A stretch of 64,000 bases of DNA from Hoplostethus atlanticus (lineage: Eukaryota; Chordata; Actinopteri; Trachichthyiformes; Trachichthyidae). The stretch covers positions 1,312,001 through 1,376,000 of the forward strand of contig JAXDDX010000070.1 of the NCBI GenBank assembly GCA_034670405.1, read 5' to 3'. Below, piece after piece: positions 1-11,870 of this stretch. How positions within the stretch are numbered: the stretch's first letter is position 1; each line of letters begins with the position of its first letter. Position numbers and translations under genes: made by a program. The notes beneath the pieces are model-generated. The model did no database searches and had not been told where the DNA came from. It saw only the letters and a list, made by a program, of their open reading frames with translations.

Positions 1-847
1 AAAAATATTTGCTAAAAATAATTGTATTTTTACTCTAAATGGGGCAGGCAGATATTTATTTTCTCACTTGGCAGTAAAATCTGATTCACACTTCCTAACA
101 GCAACACTGGTTTTGAGGTGAAATCTTTTAATAAAAACTGTCTTCCCAGGAAACAGGCTTTACACTTCCTACCGCCGCAGGAAAAAACATTCAGACCTAA
201 ATTAAGGATCAAGTCTCTCTCACGCTCCAGTTTAAGCCAGTGAGACGACCACTACCTTGTTATACTTTCCTGATGATATATACACGTTAGCTTGCCGACA
301 TATGGTGCAGGCTACGTTTCTATCTTTGTTTCTCCATTCAGTTCATGTCATCTGTCTAACCACAGAGCATACACGTGCCTACGCCAATACAGTAGAAGCA
401 GAGAGCTGTATGGCAACACCATGGCACGCTATATCAGACAGCAGAAAGATGCAGGGAACGGCTGGTATGGTGAGAGATTAAAAAGGCAGCTTGTAGACAG
501 ATAAGACAACATGAAGGGGCGGAGGTAGAGAAACAAACGGAGGGAGGAAGACGAGAGGAACAAGGAGACGGGGAGTGTTGTATCAAGTCAAGGCGGAGAT
601 GATACTCTTCCCCGTACTCGTCTGGAGTTGACAGGCGTGGCTATATAACCCAGAACAACAAGCCGAGACCGAGAGAAGGCGGATTCCTCTAGGAAACCCT
701 CAGTCTCATCTACGCCAGATTAGACTGGGTGACATTAGATATCACAGATGCTTATAAAGCTGTCAGGATGGGGTTTCGGAGGAGGAGAGTTGAGGTTGGC
801 CATTTAGGATTGGTGATGGGAAGAGACAAGGATGTTGGGTGGAGGTT

Positions 848-862
848 GGGGGGGGGGGGGGG
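848..862. repeat. poly-G tract
   Basis: An uninterrupted run of about 15 G, a simple repeat and possible G-quadruplex former. Confidence 0.9.
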
Positions 863-1008
863 CCAGGTAGCCCGTCACCTTAACAGCCTCCTTTTTATTT
901 TACACTTGAAAGCAGGATGACGAAGCGCGGCTGTGACAGCTGTCTGACTTTTACACTGACACAGATTTCAGCCATCAGTTCTGCCCTATAAAACTCACAA
1001 GAGATGGA

Positions 1009-1013
<5 letters not shown>

Positions 1014-1092
<79 letters not shown>
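1014..1092. repeat. (GA)n microsatellite
   Basis: About 39 perfect AG/GA units. It produces a false serine-leucine ORF on the minus strand. Confidence 0.97.
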
Positions 1093-1095
<3 letters not shown>

Positions 1096-1124
1096 TTAAG
1101 TCATCCTGCTCTTTGTAAGGGTTT

Positions 1125-1340
1125 GTCTGATATTGGCTTTTGAAGGCCAATACTGATACCGGTATTTTTGGAATAAAGCTGCTGATGGTATTTTGTGTGT
1201 ATATATGCAGATATTCAGTATCTTTACATGTGACCATTTTCTTCTCAGGGTGGAAAAGCCTCTGAAACAGCATTCAGACCATCACGGGACACAACAGCTT
1301 TTTAAAGAAGTTCCAATATTGGCCTGATATATCAGCAAAC
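1125..1340 (-). mobile_element. Dispersed TAGGGTT-end repeat family, copy 1
   Basis: Reverse-oriented copy of the short family described in the findings. It contains the GATATTCAGTATCTT block, the GGTGGAAAAGCCTCTGAAAC block, and the outer AATATTGGCCTGATATATCAG end. No coding capacity is visible. Confidence 0.6.
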
Positions 1341-2154
1341 TGATGCATCTGTCTCATCCAAGAGGAAAGAAGGAGTGTGGGCAGAGGACAGCAGGCTCTT
1401 TCTGGTTGTCAAGACCCCCCCCACCCCACCCCACCGCCTCCACCCTCTTCTTTCTTTTGGCAGGCTTCCCTGGTACGGTCAGCCACAGGAAGAAAGTGAT
1501 CCTCTGGCTGCCTCGTCTCAGACCTGCAGGTCATGAAGTGGAAAACACATTTGATATGTGACCTGGGCAGCAGCACGGCTTTTCACGGGGTTAAAGCTCT
1601 GCAAGGTAAAAGGCAAGGTTGAGACAAAACAGGCCTGATAAGGGAGGTAGGGTGGGGTGGGGGTCGGGGGGTTCGCCCTGGCAGGAGCTCACATTCTGGG
1701 GAAGAAGCTTCCATGTGAACCCCCCGCAGACAGAGGCTGAGTAGAGGTGTTCAGCAGCCCTGTCACCACACAGGAGGATCAGACCCATGCTTTCCAGATA
1801 GCCATGGCAAAGGATTGTGTGTGGTGTGCGTGTGCCCATCCTATGAAGTGATGCCTTCAGAACAGCTTGGTGTGACTAATCCATTAGCCTAGACAAATCC
1901 TGCCACAGATAAGCGGCAGAGAGCTGAACTGTCTTCCTGATGGAAAGCTTGAGATACCACTGACGGACGGCGCTGACGGACAAAACACCCCCCGGCTGGC
2001 AGCTTGGTCACTCAGAGGACACTGGAGCTTCCTGCATCACACCATTACAGACCGGATTTTACTGGACACCATAACTTCACTAAATAGCCTCCACAATGTT
2101 GATGCACGCACATTATGAGCTCACATCTCGATAGCTGGTGATTGAAAAAAATGA

Positions 2155-2370
2155 CAGCCGTCACAGCTACAGTGCCCACCAACACTGCCGAAGTGCCCTT
2201 GAGCAAAGCTAGGCACTTAACCCCAAACTGCTCCAGGAGCGCCGTTCGATGGCTGCACTCTGACCTCTGACCTGAAAATGCATGTGCATGTGGTGATACG
2301 TTGTGTGTATCTAGTCAGGGGTCTGCAGGAAAAGAACTTCACTGCATGTATGTGACGATTAAAGCTCCTT
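2155..2370 (+). repeat. SINE/LINE-tail-like fish repeat
   Basis: The segment has the layout of a common fish retroposon tail: a GCCCTTGAGCAAAGCTAGGC block, an AACTGCTCCAGGAGCGCC block, then AGAACTTCACTGCATGTATG and an ATTAAAG-type end. Recognised from general familiarity with fish repeats; the family name is not assigned. Confidence 0.45.
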
Positions 2371-2649
2371 CATGAACCGGTTTCTCTCTACCAGATGATG
2401 GCTGACCATGTGCATAGGACCATTCTGCACATAGTTATGTACACATGCATCCATCTGTAAACTTGATAATGTGCATAGCTTACAATGCACCTCTCCATGG
2501 CTGGACACATTTCTATATGCATCCTCTCCCATCTGTACACCTGGTAATGTGAATATCTAGTGATGCACATTTACACATCCTCTTTGTCGAGCTGCTGTAT
2601 TATTTGATCCATTTGGTTGGTTTAATATCTTCGGTTCTCTACCCGTCTC

Positions 2650-2725
2650 ATCTAGATATTCTACGCTGGTGCGACAAACCCATTTCCCCCATGGGGACGA
2701 TTAAGGTTTCATCTCATCTCACCAC
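2650..2725 (+). repeat. Retroposon 3' tail with (TCTCA)n-like end
   Basis: The sequence CCATTTCCCCCATGGGGACG followed by ATTAAGGTTT and repeated TCATCTCATC resembles the conserved 3' end of a fish LINE/SINE pair ending in a short tandem tail. Only the tail is present. Confidence 0.4.
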
Positions 2726-3394
2726 GGCGCCTCCCTGCTGTGCAGAATTAGTCTCAGTATTACCAACATTAGACTTGCTTGTGGCATTTTGAGTCAGGTG
2801 TAGACGACACGTCAACGGGCCATGTACAAGTTATACAATGCCACGTAATCTGAGGAAGAAGAAAAGCATTAATGGGTCAAACATAGCCAGACTGGTCTCA
2901 CTGGGTCCTCTAAGGCCATCCCAGAATGCACTGCACATCTGCATTTTCCCCACTGCTTCCCCTCTGACTGGAGTGAATTCGTGGAACAGTCAAGTCTGAA
3001 AAAAGTAATTACACCAAACAAGGAGGCATCGGTCTGTGATGATGTGCAGGGTGGGAGAGATGAGGTTTCAATTAAAATCCTCTTCAGATCACCTGCTAAA
3101 AACCGGAACACTCAAACTCAACAAGCCGATTAGCTTCAGTTTACAGTCACACTCAACGCGACGCAGTTAACAAGTTATTCCTGTGTTTTGAAGTGTCGTC
3201 ACCATACAGCTACCACTGCTTCAAGTGGTGTAAAATGTCCTTCCTGTCCACCGTGTCACCGTCTCAATGGGTTTACTTTGTTTTCATCTAATGTAACTGC
3301 AGGGCTCCGCTAGTCAGGTTTCACTGTGGAAGAACTGACTTCTGAAATTATGATATGTGGAAAAATCTCTTACCCGGACCACCTAGCGTATACT

Positions 3395-3443
3395 ACATTA
3401 CAGTCATTTACCAGGCGCTTTTACCCAAAGAGACTTACAAAGG
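3395..3443 (-). repeat. SINE tail (reverse orientation)
   Basis: Read on the minus strand this gives TTTGTAAGTCTCTTTGGGTA then AAAGCGCCTGGTAAATGACTG, the conserved tail of a tRNA-derived fish SINE. The same tail follows the tRNA-like head at 28733-28868. No tRNA head is attached here, and an (ATT)n array abuts it. Confidence 0.65.
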
Positions 3444-3445
3444 TA

Positions 3446-3505
<60 letters not shown>
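3444..3505. repeat. (ATT)n microsatellite
   Basis: About 20 perfect ATT units directly against the SINE tail, on its upstream side. It yields false poly-Tyr and poly-Ile ORFs. Confidence 0.95.
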
Positions 3506-3955
3506 GTCATTGCTGCTGAGGTCAGTGAAAGAGGCTAAATGTGTTGCAGTAGCTACAGTAGATCCATTCTTTCCAGACAGAAGGGTCTTCATTCAAGAGT
3601 CATATGATTTCTGTTGTACACATCATGCCTAGTCAAAGATAACTCCAGGGTTTTTTTCTGGGTGAAAAAGAGGCTTAGCGGCTGGTCTGGCTTTGTCATC
3701 ACAGCCAATTTAACACCAAACCCCTTCTATTTCAATTCTAGGCTTTTATAGACACCTGTTTTTGGCATAGACTAACATAACTCTATCCTAGCTGAGGCAT
3801 TCTTTAACTTTAAGTCCAATTTTATAAACAAACAGGCACATAAGTTTGTCATCATCTTTTACTTTGATTCCATCAAGATGATGCCTAGGGAGACGTAAGC
3901 ATCCTGTCATAACAGATTAGCCCATTTATTAGATTTCAGTTATTATGCTACGATA

Positions 3956-3985
3956 CAGTTCTGGCCAAGATTATTGGCACCCATA
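3956..3985 (+). mobile_element. Tc1-like terminal repeat
   Basis: After a TA dinucleotide comes CAGTTCTGGCCAAGATTATT then GGCACCC, close to the end sequence of fish Tc1 elements. The following 300 bp shows no recognisable transposase, so this is at most a degraded element end. Confidence 0.45.
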
Positions 3986-6900
3986 ATGTACAATATCCTC
4001 TGAAATATTAACCAGCTGTCTAATATACAATAAATACACAATACTCTTTACCTAGAACACAGACTAAACTTCCTCAGGTGTTGTACGTGTACACGGAGCA
4101 AGTGACTTTCCTCAGTATCCTTATGATGAACAGAAACCATGAAAAATAAGTGTAAGGGAATCAATTATTTTCAGGAAAGCATGTATGATCACAATGTCAC
4201 CCATCCGACCAAGCTGATGATGGGGACAGGAAATCAAACGGTTCAAGTCAAGCAGAGAGAGCAGCATAATGATGTCCTTGTGAAAATGGACCCAGAGATG
4301 ACAAACAGAATCAAAGCTCAAGGTCAGTGCACTGGGGGCAGTTAGACCAGCGATGCCCCGACCGCTTTACCGCTCAGTTTACACAACTACTGTCTAAAAC
4401 TAATGGCGGTCACTATTGGCCACCGTGTGTGAGAGAGAGAGAGAGGGAGAAAGAACGAGATAGAGAAACACACAAAGAGAGCGGGGGCAAGAGAGAAAGA
4501 GAAACAACAAAAAAAAAAAAGAGCGACCAAGGGGGAAAATGCAGTGAAAGATGAGTCGGCCCGTTGGACCGCAGACCCAGCTGAAGTGAGCGAGCGCCTT
4601 CCTCCATTACCGCCGGCCATGAGCTGACTCTGCTTTGACAACGTTATCCAAAGCCAAATGTCAGCTTTTTTCCAAACGAGGGGAAGTCGGATGGTTTGGC
4701 CATACGTCTGGCGGTTAAACCGAGCGCGTTCAGAGATGACACGAGCCCGCCTCCCCATTAGTTTCCCTTTCTAGGACCCAGAGTGTCTTTTATACGAGCA
4801 CCAGCTGGTCTTTCCTTGGTCGTCTAACGCATCATCCTTCACTCCCGGTCCATGTAACCTAATAGAGGCTGGGCAGACCTGTTCTTCTGATCTGTATATG
4901 CATTCTGACACCAATTTATTTGTATTGATTATGTTCCAGCGCTAGTGGAGCAAGTGGTCTGGTGGTTCTTGCAGTTTGAAAGAAGAGGGCCAAACGTGCA
5001 CGTGTACAACTTTAACTTTAAGATGAAGAGCTAAAAGGAAAATCCACTTCTTTTGGAAAAATGGAAACTGGAGTGCCAGCAAAATAGACCGGGGGGAAAA
5101 AAAGAGAAAACATGTTTGATGTGAACAAAACAAGGACATTTTCTCATTCGAGGCCAATCAGGGAGTCAATCGTAAAAATCCCCTGTTGGAGGAATGACAT
5201 TATTACAAAAAAGGGGAAAGAGAAACACGATGTTTAGTGAAAACACTTGTCCAAACACTTGACTGTGAATGGAAAGCTACTGGAGAGAGAGAGAGAGAAA
5301 AAGACTGTGAGAGCGAGAGAGAGAGACAGAGAGAGCGAGCACTATTTCCATATGAGACTCAGGCCAGTATGAAGCCTGTCCAAACATCCCACGCTGAACT
5401 TCCATGGCAACAACACCGGGACTAGCACGACAACCTTGAGGTCAACGCCAGTGCTAAACCAGCTTCGAGTTCACGTAGCAGTAAAGGTTTTTCCAGTTGA
5501 CAATCATCTAACAGGCAAGGTATTCTAGTTCTCCTGGCCAATAAGACAACACACAATCAGGATTAATGAATAGGTGAGTGAGCGAGAGAAGAGATAATCA
5601 ATCACTTTACTGCTTTGCCAGAAACAAAGGGTGGCTTGTGATGAAGCCCATATACAGCAGCTGCAGCTATGTGAACCGCTCCCCTGTGCCATCGGCTGCC
5701 AACCTTTACTGTTCATCTAGTCTGGCTTACAGGAAGTTGGCTGTTGGGATAAAGCCTCGGCCCGTTTCAGGTAGGATGCTCCTCTCCCCTTCCACTTCCT
5801 GTGTGCTGCTGCTGTGCCAACAAAAACCTAGCCACTTTAGCAAGCTAACCACATAGAAGAGGGAGTAATAAAATAAAAACACATGTAAGAGTTTGAAGCC
5901 GAGCCTCCAGTTATCCAGGTATCAAAACGTTGTTCTGCAGTTCTAGCCTGTAAAACAGCAACTTGTGAATAGTCAACATAAACTTCGTCTTGCTGGACTC
6001 TCATGTCCAACATTGGTCTTGTTGTTGACATGGCTACTGCCAGACAGGGTCGTGTTTTCACCATCTACTTCTGGCCACAGCATGCTTCAGTGTTGGCACC
6101 ACGCTCTGGCCCAAGAGAGACTACTGTTCATCCTGAAAACATCCTTTCAGCCGTGCATCACTCCAGACTCAGAAAGAAAGAGGAGCTCAACATCTTTGAA
6201 TGGTTTAGTAGATCCTTTATCTCGGTAAACAATTGATGTAGTCGGAAAAAGCCCCGGTTTTGTTTTAAGAGGTCCAGGACGAGAGATCTGTAGGATCCAG
6301 CCTCTCTGGAAGAACCCAAAACCACAAGAGCATTTTAATGAAGAAATAAACTGCATGGTCCCTTTAGGTGAGCATTAATCCCGTAGACGTTATGTCACCG
6401 TTTCCATATCGCCAGTGATAAAACCAGACTATTATTATTCAAGCTGCACGATTCCTTAGGAGGTGGAGATCCAAGAGCCAAAGCTGTGTGATGTGCAACC
6501 CTCTCAGACCCTAGCACATTTATCCAAACCCAAGGCAAGGTCCTCCAGTAACTCACATTCTGCTATCTTGATGCGTCAATCATAAACAAGTTTTATTTTA
6601 GGATCATGCTACTTTAATAAAGCCTTGGGGGGGGCATCACATGAAGGATTGGGAAAAAAAACTAAAAACACCCAATATTAAGAAACACCTTTGATTAAAG
6701 GTGCAGAGAGGGCTAGCCGGTGGGTAACTCCAAACCGAGCTGTTACCATGATGCCTGAGGCATTCAGGTGGACTGCCTGGAGCAACGTTATGGAGGATGA
6801 AATGACAGATGCTCAGTGATGTGAAGCACACTGCAATTGGATTTCAAACAACAGAGTCTGCAAAGACAATCATCAACAAAACTTGCAGGGCGGCTCTGAC

Positions 6901-8098
6901 AGCTCATCATTACCTCCAGAAGAGAGAAAACAAAGACTCAGGATGAGAACATTTGACAACAAATGGCAAGCACACAACAAAACATGCCACAGGGGTGGTA
7001 GTGATGCTGCTGAGGATGACAAGTGAAGCTGAACCACCAAGAGAAAGGGGGAAGTGGAAAGAAGAAACAAGGCGAGGACATTAGGTAAAAGTAGGCCAGG
7101 TCAGTAGAGGTTCAGGGTTTATGGAGTGCACTTGCACTTGACCAACCTTGTAAACATTTGGCCCTTTGACCCTGTTTGGCTGAGATGAGCAGTTGTTTAG
7201 ACATAAAAGAAGGCTAATAAACATGGAACTGTCTTTCTAGGAGTAGGAAGTGAAGCCAGAGCTGCTGGAGGCCAGGCCTGGGTCCCTACAGCACAGAGGA
7301 ACAATAAAAAACCCTACAGAGTCCAGGAACGGGACTCAATGGCCTGTCCGAAATACTTCCAACCCGTTTCTGTGGCTGGGAGGCTGCGATTATAACTGGT
7401 GCAAACAGGCAGAACAGATAGTTACACAAGCCTGTCAGATTAGCCTGATTCTAGCAATTATTTTCAGTAATAACCAAATCCCTCCTGGATGTATCTTCAA
7501 TGTTGTTGCATGCCTTTCCATAGCCACAATAGGACAGCAGATTAAGTTAGTATGATTGATTAAGCTAAGCCTCCATCCAATGAATAACTTACTGTAATGT
7601 AATTAACTGCACATTCAAAGCCAGAACGCGGGAGGCTAACCTCTCAGCATAAATGTTTAGACATATTTGTAGATGGGCACCGTGCACACTCAGAGAGAAC
7701 AGCCAGTGAATATGTTAACGCCCAAGTGCACATGTTGCCTCCATGTACTGGATGGCAAGAGGCGGAGTCTGACTGATCTAGAGCCTGTCTGCTGAGATAT
7801 CCTGGTCAGTAAGCCTTTCAAAAATATCCTCACATGTACTCAGATGTGGAGAAAAAAAATTGAGCTCAATACGCTACATACCAGGCATGAACATGAAAAG
7901 GGAAAATGTGAGGTCTGTTGCAGTTCAAGACAAATGGGTGTGACACGTGGCTTTACTTTACACCAAATTTCTCTTTTGGGTACAGGACATAATACCAGAA
8001 ACAGTAAAAAATGTATGTAAACAGCAAGTTTTTCTTCGGTGAAGTCAACTTTTCTTCTCTTCTCTTGTTTCTGAGTTATGTAGAGCTGGAGCTTAGGC

Positions 8099-8222
8099 CA
8101 GTGGTTCTCTACCCCAATGCTTGAGTGCCACCGCCCCGCTGGTTTTCATTCTAGCCATCTACTTGGTTGGATAGAAAAACAGCAGGGCTTTGGTGCTCGA
8201 TGACCAGGATTGAGAACCACTG
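8099..8222. mobile_element. 124-bp hAT-like MITE
   Basis: The element begins CAGTGGTTCTC and ends GAGAACCACTG, perfect inverted ends of hAT type. The 8-bp flanks (GCTTAGGC left, ACTACGGC right) agree at 5 of 8 positions, compatible with an aged target duplication. It has no coding capacity. Confidence 0.7.
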
Positions 8223-8499
8223 ACTACGGCTATCGGAGGATCAATTTTAAGATATGCCCTTAAAATTGCAGTTCCCTCAAAATGGCCCTCCTCACCATGT
8301 TGGGTCTAATGCTGCCGATGGCTTTTATGCCCAGCTAGGTCAACTGAATACGAGGTCATGTTGCCTTTTATGTGGCTCTTATAAACCCTGAGCCCAAGTG
8401 CAGCCAGTCAGAATCTTAAGCCTCGATATGCTGCCATTTTGACTTTCTAAAACAACTTACCTCCCTCCCGGAGCTCCAAAGTGTCTGTGGCTCGTCCCT

Positions 8500-8670
8500 T
8501 AAAACTAGCCAGCCGATCTAGCTCGTAGTTAGCCACCTAGCACTTACCCTAGCATTCAACCTAGAATTGCTCACAGCTTAATGCCTACCTTAGCGTTTAG
8601 CTTAGCACTGTTTAGCTTTAGCAATCAACTAGCTTAGCACTTTAGCTCCGCCATCAACTTAACGGTGAGT
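8500..8670. repeat. TTAGC-rich degenerate repeat block
   Basis: TTAGC, CTAGC and TAGCAC recur many times at irregular spacing, suggesting a decayed short tandem array. Similar short blocks occur near 19345-19385 and 43830-43880. Confidence 0.6.
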
Positions 8671-8879
8671 ATAGCTTCTGGTCGCTTCCTTGCTAGAGAA
8701 TCTCTCTCTAGAGAGACATGTCCAGCAGCTTGAGTATAAAAGACAGGCTACTTTAGGAAGGCTAGACACTTCAGCTAGTTTAGAGTCTGGTGCTTTAACA
8801 AATAACACACCTTTACATGTTTTAACATACTGTTCAAACATTAACAGCCTAAGCTGTTAAAAGTAAGTACTATGAAAGG

Positions 8880-9490
8880 GGGTGAAGTCAGGTGAATTAA
8901 TCCATGAGTTGACATGCAGGTGGGTTAGAGGTGTCCTGACATATAAAACCCACAAAGTTTGGTTACCAACAGAGTCTGCTCTCCAAAACAAGAGATCTGT
9001 TGAAGTGGAATATGCCCCGGTCAAAAGAAACTTCAGAGGACCTCCAGAGAAGAGTTGTTGAGGTTCATAAAGCTGGCAAAGGTTACAAAACATTTCCAAA
9101 GGTTTCCAAATGGTCAAGGAAGTGACGAAGAACCCGAAGGTAACAGCTGAGGATCTGTAGGCATCTCTTGAACTTTCTAACATTTGTGTCCACAATAAGA
9201 AAAACAATAAACAAGAGTGGTGTTCATAGAGGATACCAAGGAGGAAACCACTGCTCTCCACTAAAAACATTGCTGCCCAAGTTTGCCAAAGACCACCTGG
9301 ATGTTCCACCAAGCTGCTGGAACAATGTTCTGTGGACAGATTGTTTGGCAAAAGGGCACAACACTACCAACACTGCATACCAACAGCATAACCTCATCCC
9401 AACCATGAAGCATGGTGGAGGGAGCATCATGTTTTGGGGCTTTGCTGCCTCAGGGCCTGGACGGCTTCAACCATTGAGGGATCAATGAAT
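8880..9490 (+). mobile_element. Degenerate Tc1-like transposon
   Basis: A reading frame from base 9012 starts MPRSKETSEDLQRRVVEVHK, the helix-turn-helix start of fish Tc1 transposase, and soon breaks. After frame disruption, 9168-9488 contains the catalytic-domain landmarks KDHLD, SCWNNVLW, MKHGGGSIMFWG and FAASGPG. In intact Tc1 proteins a DD34E triad catalyses cut-and-paste transposition; here stops, frameshifts and a missing C-terminus make it inactive. It ends near 9490, 270 bp before the hAT element. Confidence 0.85.
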
Positions 9491-9756
9491 TACAAATTGC
9501 GGTTGCTGTACCATAACTCCTGCTGTGCCTTGTTTTTCTTTAGAATGAAGACTAATGTATTATTCACATGGAGACTCCAAGCTTGTGATTTGCACTTTGC
9601 TAGTTTTCACTTGTTCTGTCAGCCAGGGAAGATTGCCATTTTCTCTAATCATTTATCAGCAGACTTTTTATGTGTGCAACCGAGTAGTGATTTGACTGTA
9701 GTCGGGTTTTTGAACACCCGAGGACAGTGCGAACCTCACCAATGTTGTGTAGGATC

Positions 9757-11098
9757 TAGGGCTGTCGCGGTTTTGAAATTTTCCCACCGCGGTTGTGTAT
9801 GTGGCTCATCACCGCGGGATGCGGTGGTACCGCACTTTTTTTAAATTTTACTTTTTTAACACATGCGAGTTTACCCGCGATCGGTTCAGTGTAGTTCAGT
9901 GTAAGACACTAGCGGGTCCGTCTTAGGAGTCCCAAACAATTTCAAACATGTTTGATAATCTATCCATTTGTCCCTCAACATTGTGAAATGTGATAAAAGT
10001 AGGGATGTGAACGTGTACACGAAGTTTGAATCATAAACGTTTAGACGCCCCTGGAAGCCTGGCGGACTGGGGCAGCCTTGGTGCTCCGCGGCTGACCTGC
10101 CGGGAGGGAGGAGGTGCGCGCGCCGGGGAAAGACGGCGCTCTACACGGCCGTCAGCGCCGGGTCCGGGTTTATATCGCTGGTGTGCAAATAAAACGGCCT
10201 GCTGGCCAGTTAACTCTCCTCCTGTCTATGTCTCTGTCTGTCATGGACCCCGTATTATTATATTATTACACAAAAAAACCCATAAACTGTAGCCTAACTT
10301 ACAATCGTTGTCATAAATGGGGAAATAAACTACTTACCTACTAAATACCAAGCGTCTTTCAAATCAATCACGTTAGTTAATTATGTTAACCAGCCAATGC
10401 GCATGCTCGTAAATTCACTCCGGCTCACTAAACACGGCGAATGTCAAAAAGCTCTTCGTGGCAGTTTTTCTACAAAATTGAGGGAGATTACCAAACAGAG
10501 CAAAGTGTGTATTATGTGAAAAAACACTCATTATACTAGCCCTAAAATGAGTTTAGTCATACTGTAGCGTCCCGTCAAAGACGGATACTTTGAGTAGACA
10601 AACGAAACAGTTAGTTTGCAATCCAGTGCATTTATTAAGCTGATTATTAGTTACCGTTGGCCGTAACGGCGCCGTACAACAGCTCACCTCGATAACTTAA
10701 CTCTCCAAACTCTTAAACCCAGCGCCAGAGCGTACCATCACAACACAGGTGTCTCAACCTAACTCTCTTGACCCGCCTCCCCGCCTCTCAACCAATCACA
10801 GGAAGACTGTGATGGGCAACCAACAGTTGGGAGGTACGAACCCGCTAATAACATCTCCCATAACTGGCCATAACTAACAGTAAGCATCACATATTTCAAC
10901 CGGGTTGTTACAATACTTTACACCAAATACACATGAATATGATTAATTTAATAATGAAATGGAAAACAAATAATAAAAAACTTCCAAAATACAGGACTTT
11001 TTTTTTTTTTTTAACAACCGCGGTTGTGGCAGTGGTTTGTTTTCCATCCGCGGGTGCCTTGACACAACCGCGGTGATGCGGTTACCGCGACAGCCCTA
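9757..11098. mobile_element. hAT transposon, non-autonomous, with 8-bp TSD
   Basis: The ends TAGGGCTGTCGCGGTT (left) and AACCGCGACAGCCCTA (right) are perfect inverted repeats. The element is bounded by an identical 8-bp duplication, GTAGGATC, at 9749-9756 and 11099-11106, the hallmark of hAT insertion. Subterminal DNA is rich in CCGCGG-type motifs on both sides. No complete hAT transposase was found, so it would need a transposase from elsewhere. A solo LTR lies inside it. Removing that LTR leaves about 990 bp of original element. Confidence 0.92.
10563..10912 (-). mobile_element. Solo LTR nested in the hAT element
   Basis: A 350-bp block begins TGTAGCG and ends TTACA on the plus strand and is flanked by an identical 4-bp duplication, ATAC (10559-10562 and 10913-10916). 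Read on the minus strand it starts TGTAACAACC, carries an AATAAA signal (TTTATT at 10631-10636) about 70 bp before its end, and finishes CTACA. Those are the features of an LTR-retrotransposon or retroviral LTR. With no internal genes next to it, it is best explained as a solo LTR left by recombination between two LTRs. Superfamily not determined. Confidence 0.82.
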
Positions 11099-11784
11099 GT
11101 AGGATCTCAGGTGCACAGTTCGGAAATAGAACGGAAGGAGCCACTGCCAAGGGAAGCGAAGCCATCCGTGCTTTTGGAAAGGTCAAAGCACAAATTAATG
11201 TGATATTACAATTATAAACCCAGGGTCTGTCCATGTGTCAAACATCATGTAGGCGACAGCAGCAGGTGGATCAGATACATGGACCTCTTGACATAATTAG
11301 CCTTTAAATTAGATCCAGCTCTTTATATGAAGTTTGACACACAGCAACCCACAGTACATATAATGTACCAGGGTGAGCAATTCAATCTAAACTTTATATA
11401 CATTCTCTAACAGTCTATGGCCACTCGATGGGATCTGCTTTACTAGCCTGGACAATACAAAGCTCCATCCAAGACCAACTGACTTTATTGTAAGTATTTG
11501 AAAATGCAGTTGCACTTAGATTTTCAATTTGTTAGACAAGGCGCATCCTAGCACATCAAATTCAAATTGGATGACTTATCCCTTGAAATCTGAGTGTCTT
11601 AAAGCAAAGCAATGGAATGCCCAAGGTGGAAGTACACTGCTTGAGTATTAGGACAAAGGCCTATAATGTCATGTGTAACTAGGCCAAGTAGGATGGTTAT
11701 CCTGATTAGCAGCATACTGTACTCAGGTTGACCTTTCTCACAAAGTAGATCCTGCCTGGCCTCTAGCAGGACAATCGCTCTTCT

Positions 11785-11870
11785 TTTAGTGTCCCGTGAT
11801 GAATGCTGAATGCTGTTTCGGAGGCTTTTCCACCCTGATGGGAATACACTTCTAGGGGAAACACTGAATA
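11785..11870 (+). mobile_element. Dispersed repeat family, copy 2 (partial)
   Basis: Contains the family core GAGGCTTTTCCACCCTGATG followed by TTCTAGGGGAAACACTGAA. A further piece (AATATTTGTATCAGCCTT) lies near 12200-12245. Confidence 0.6.
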
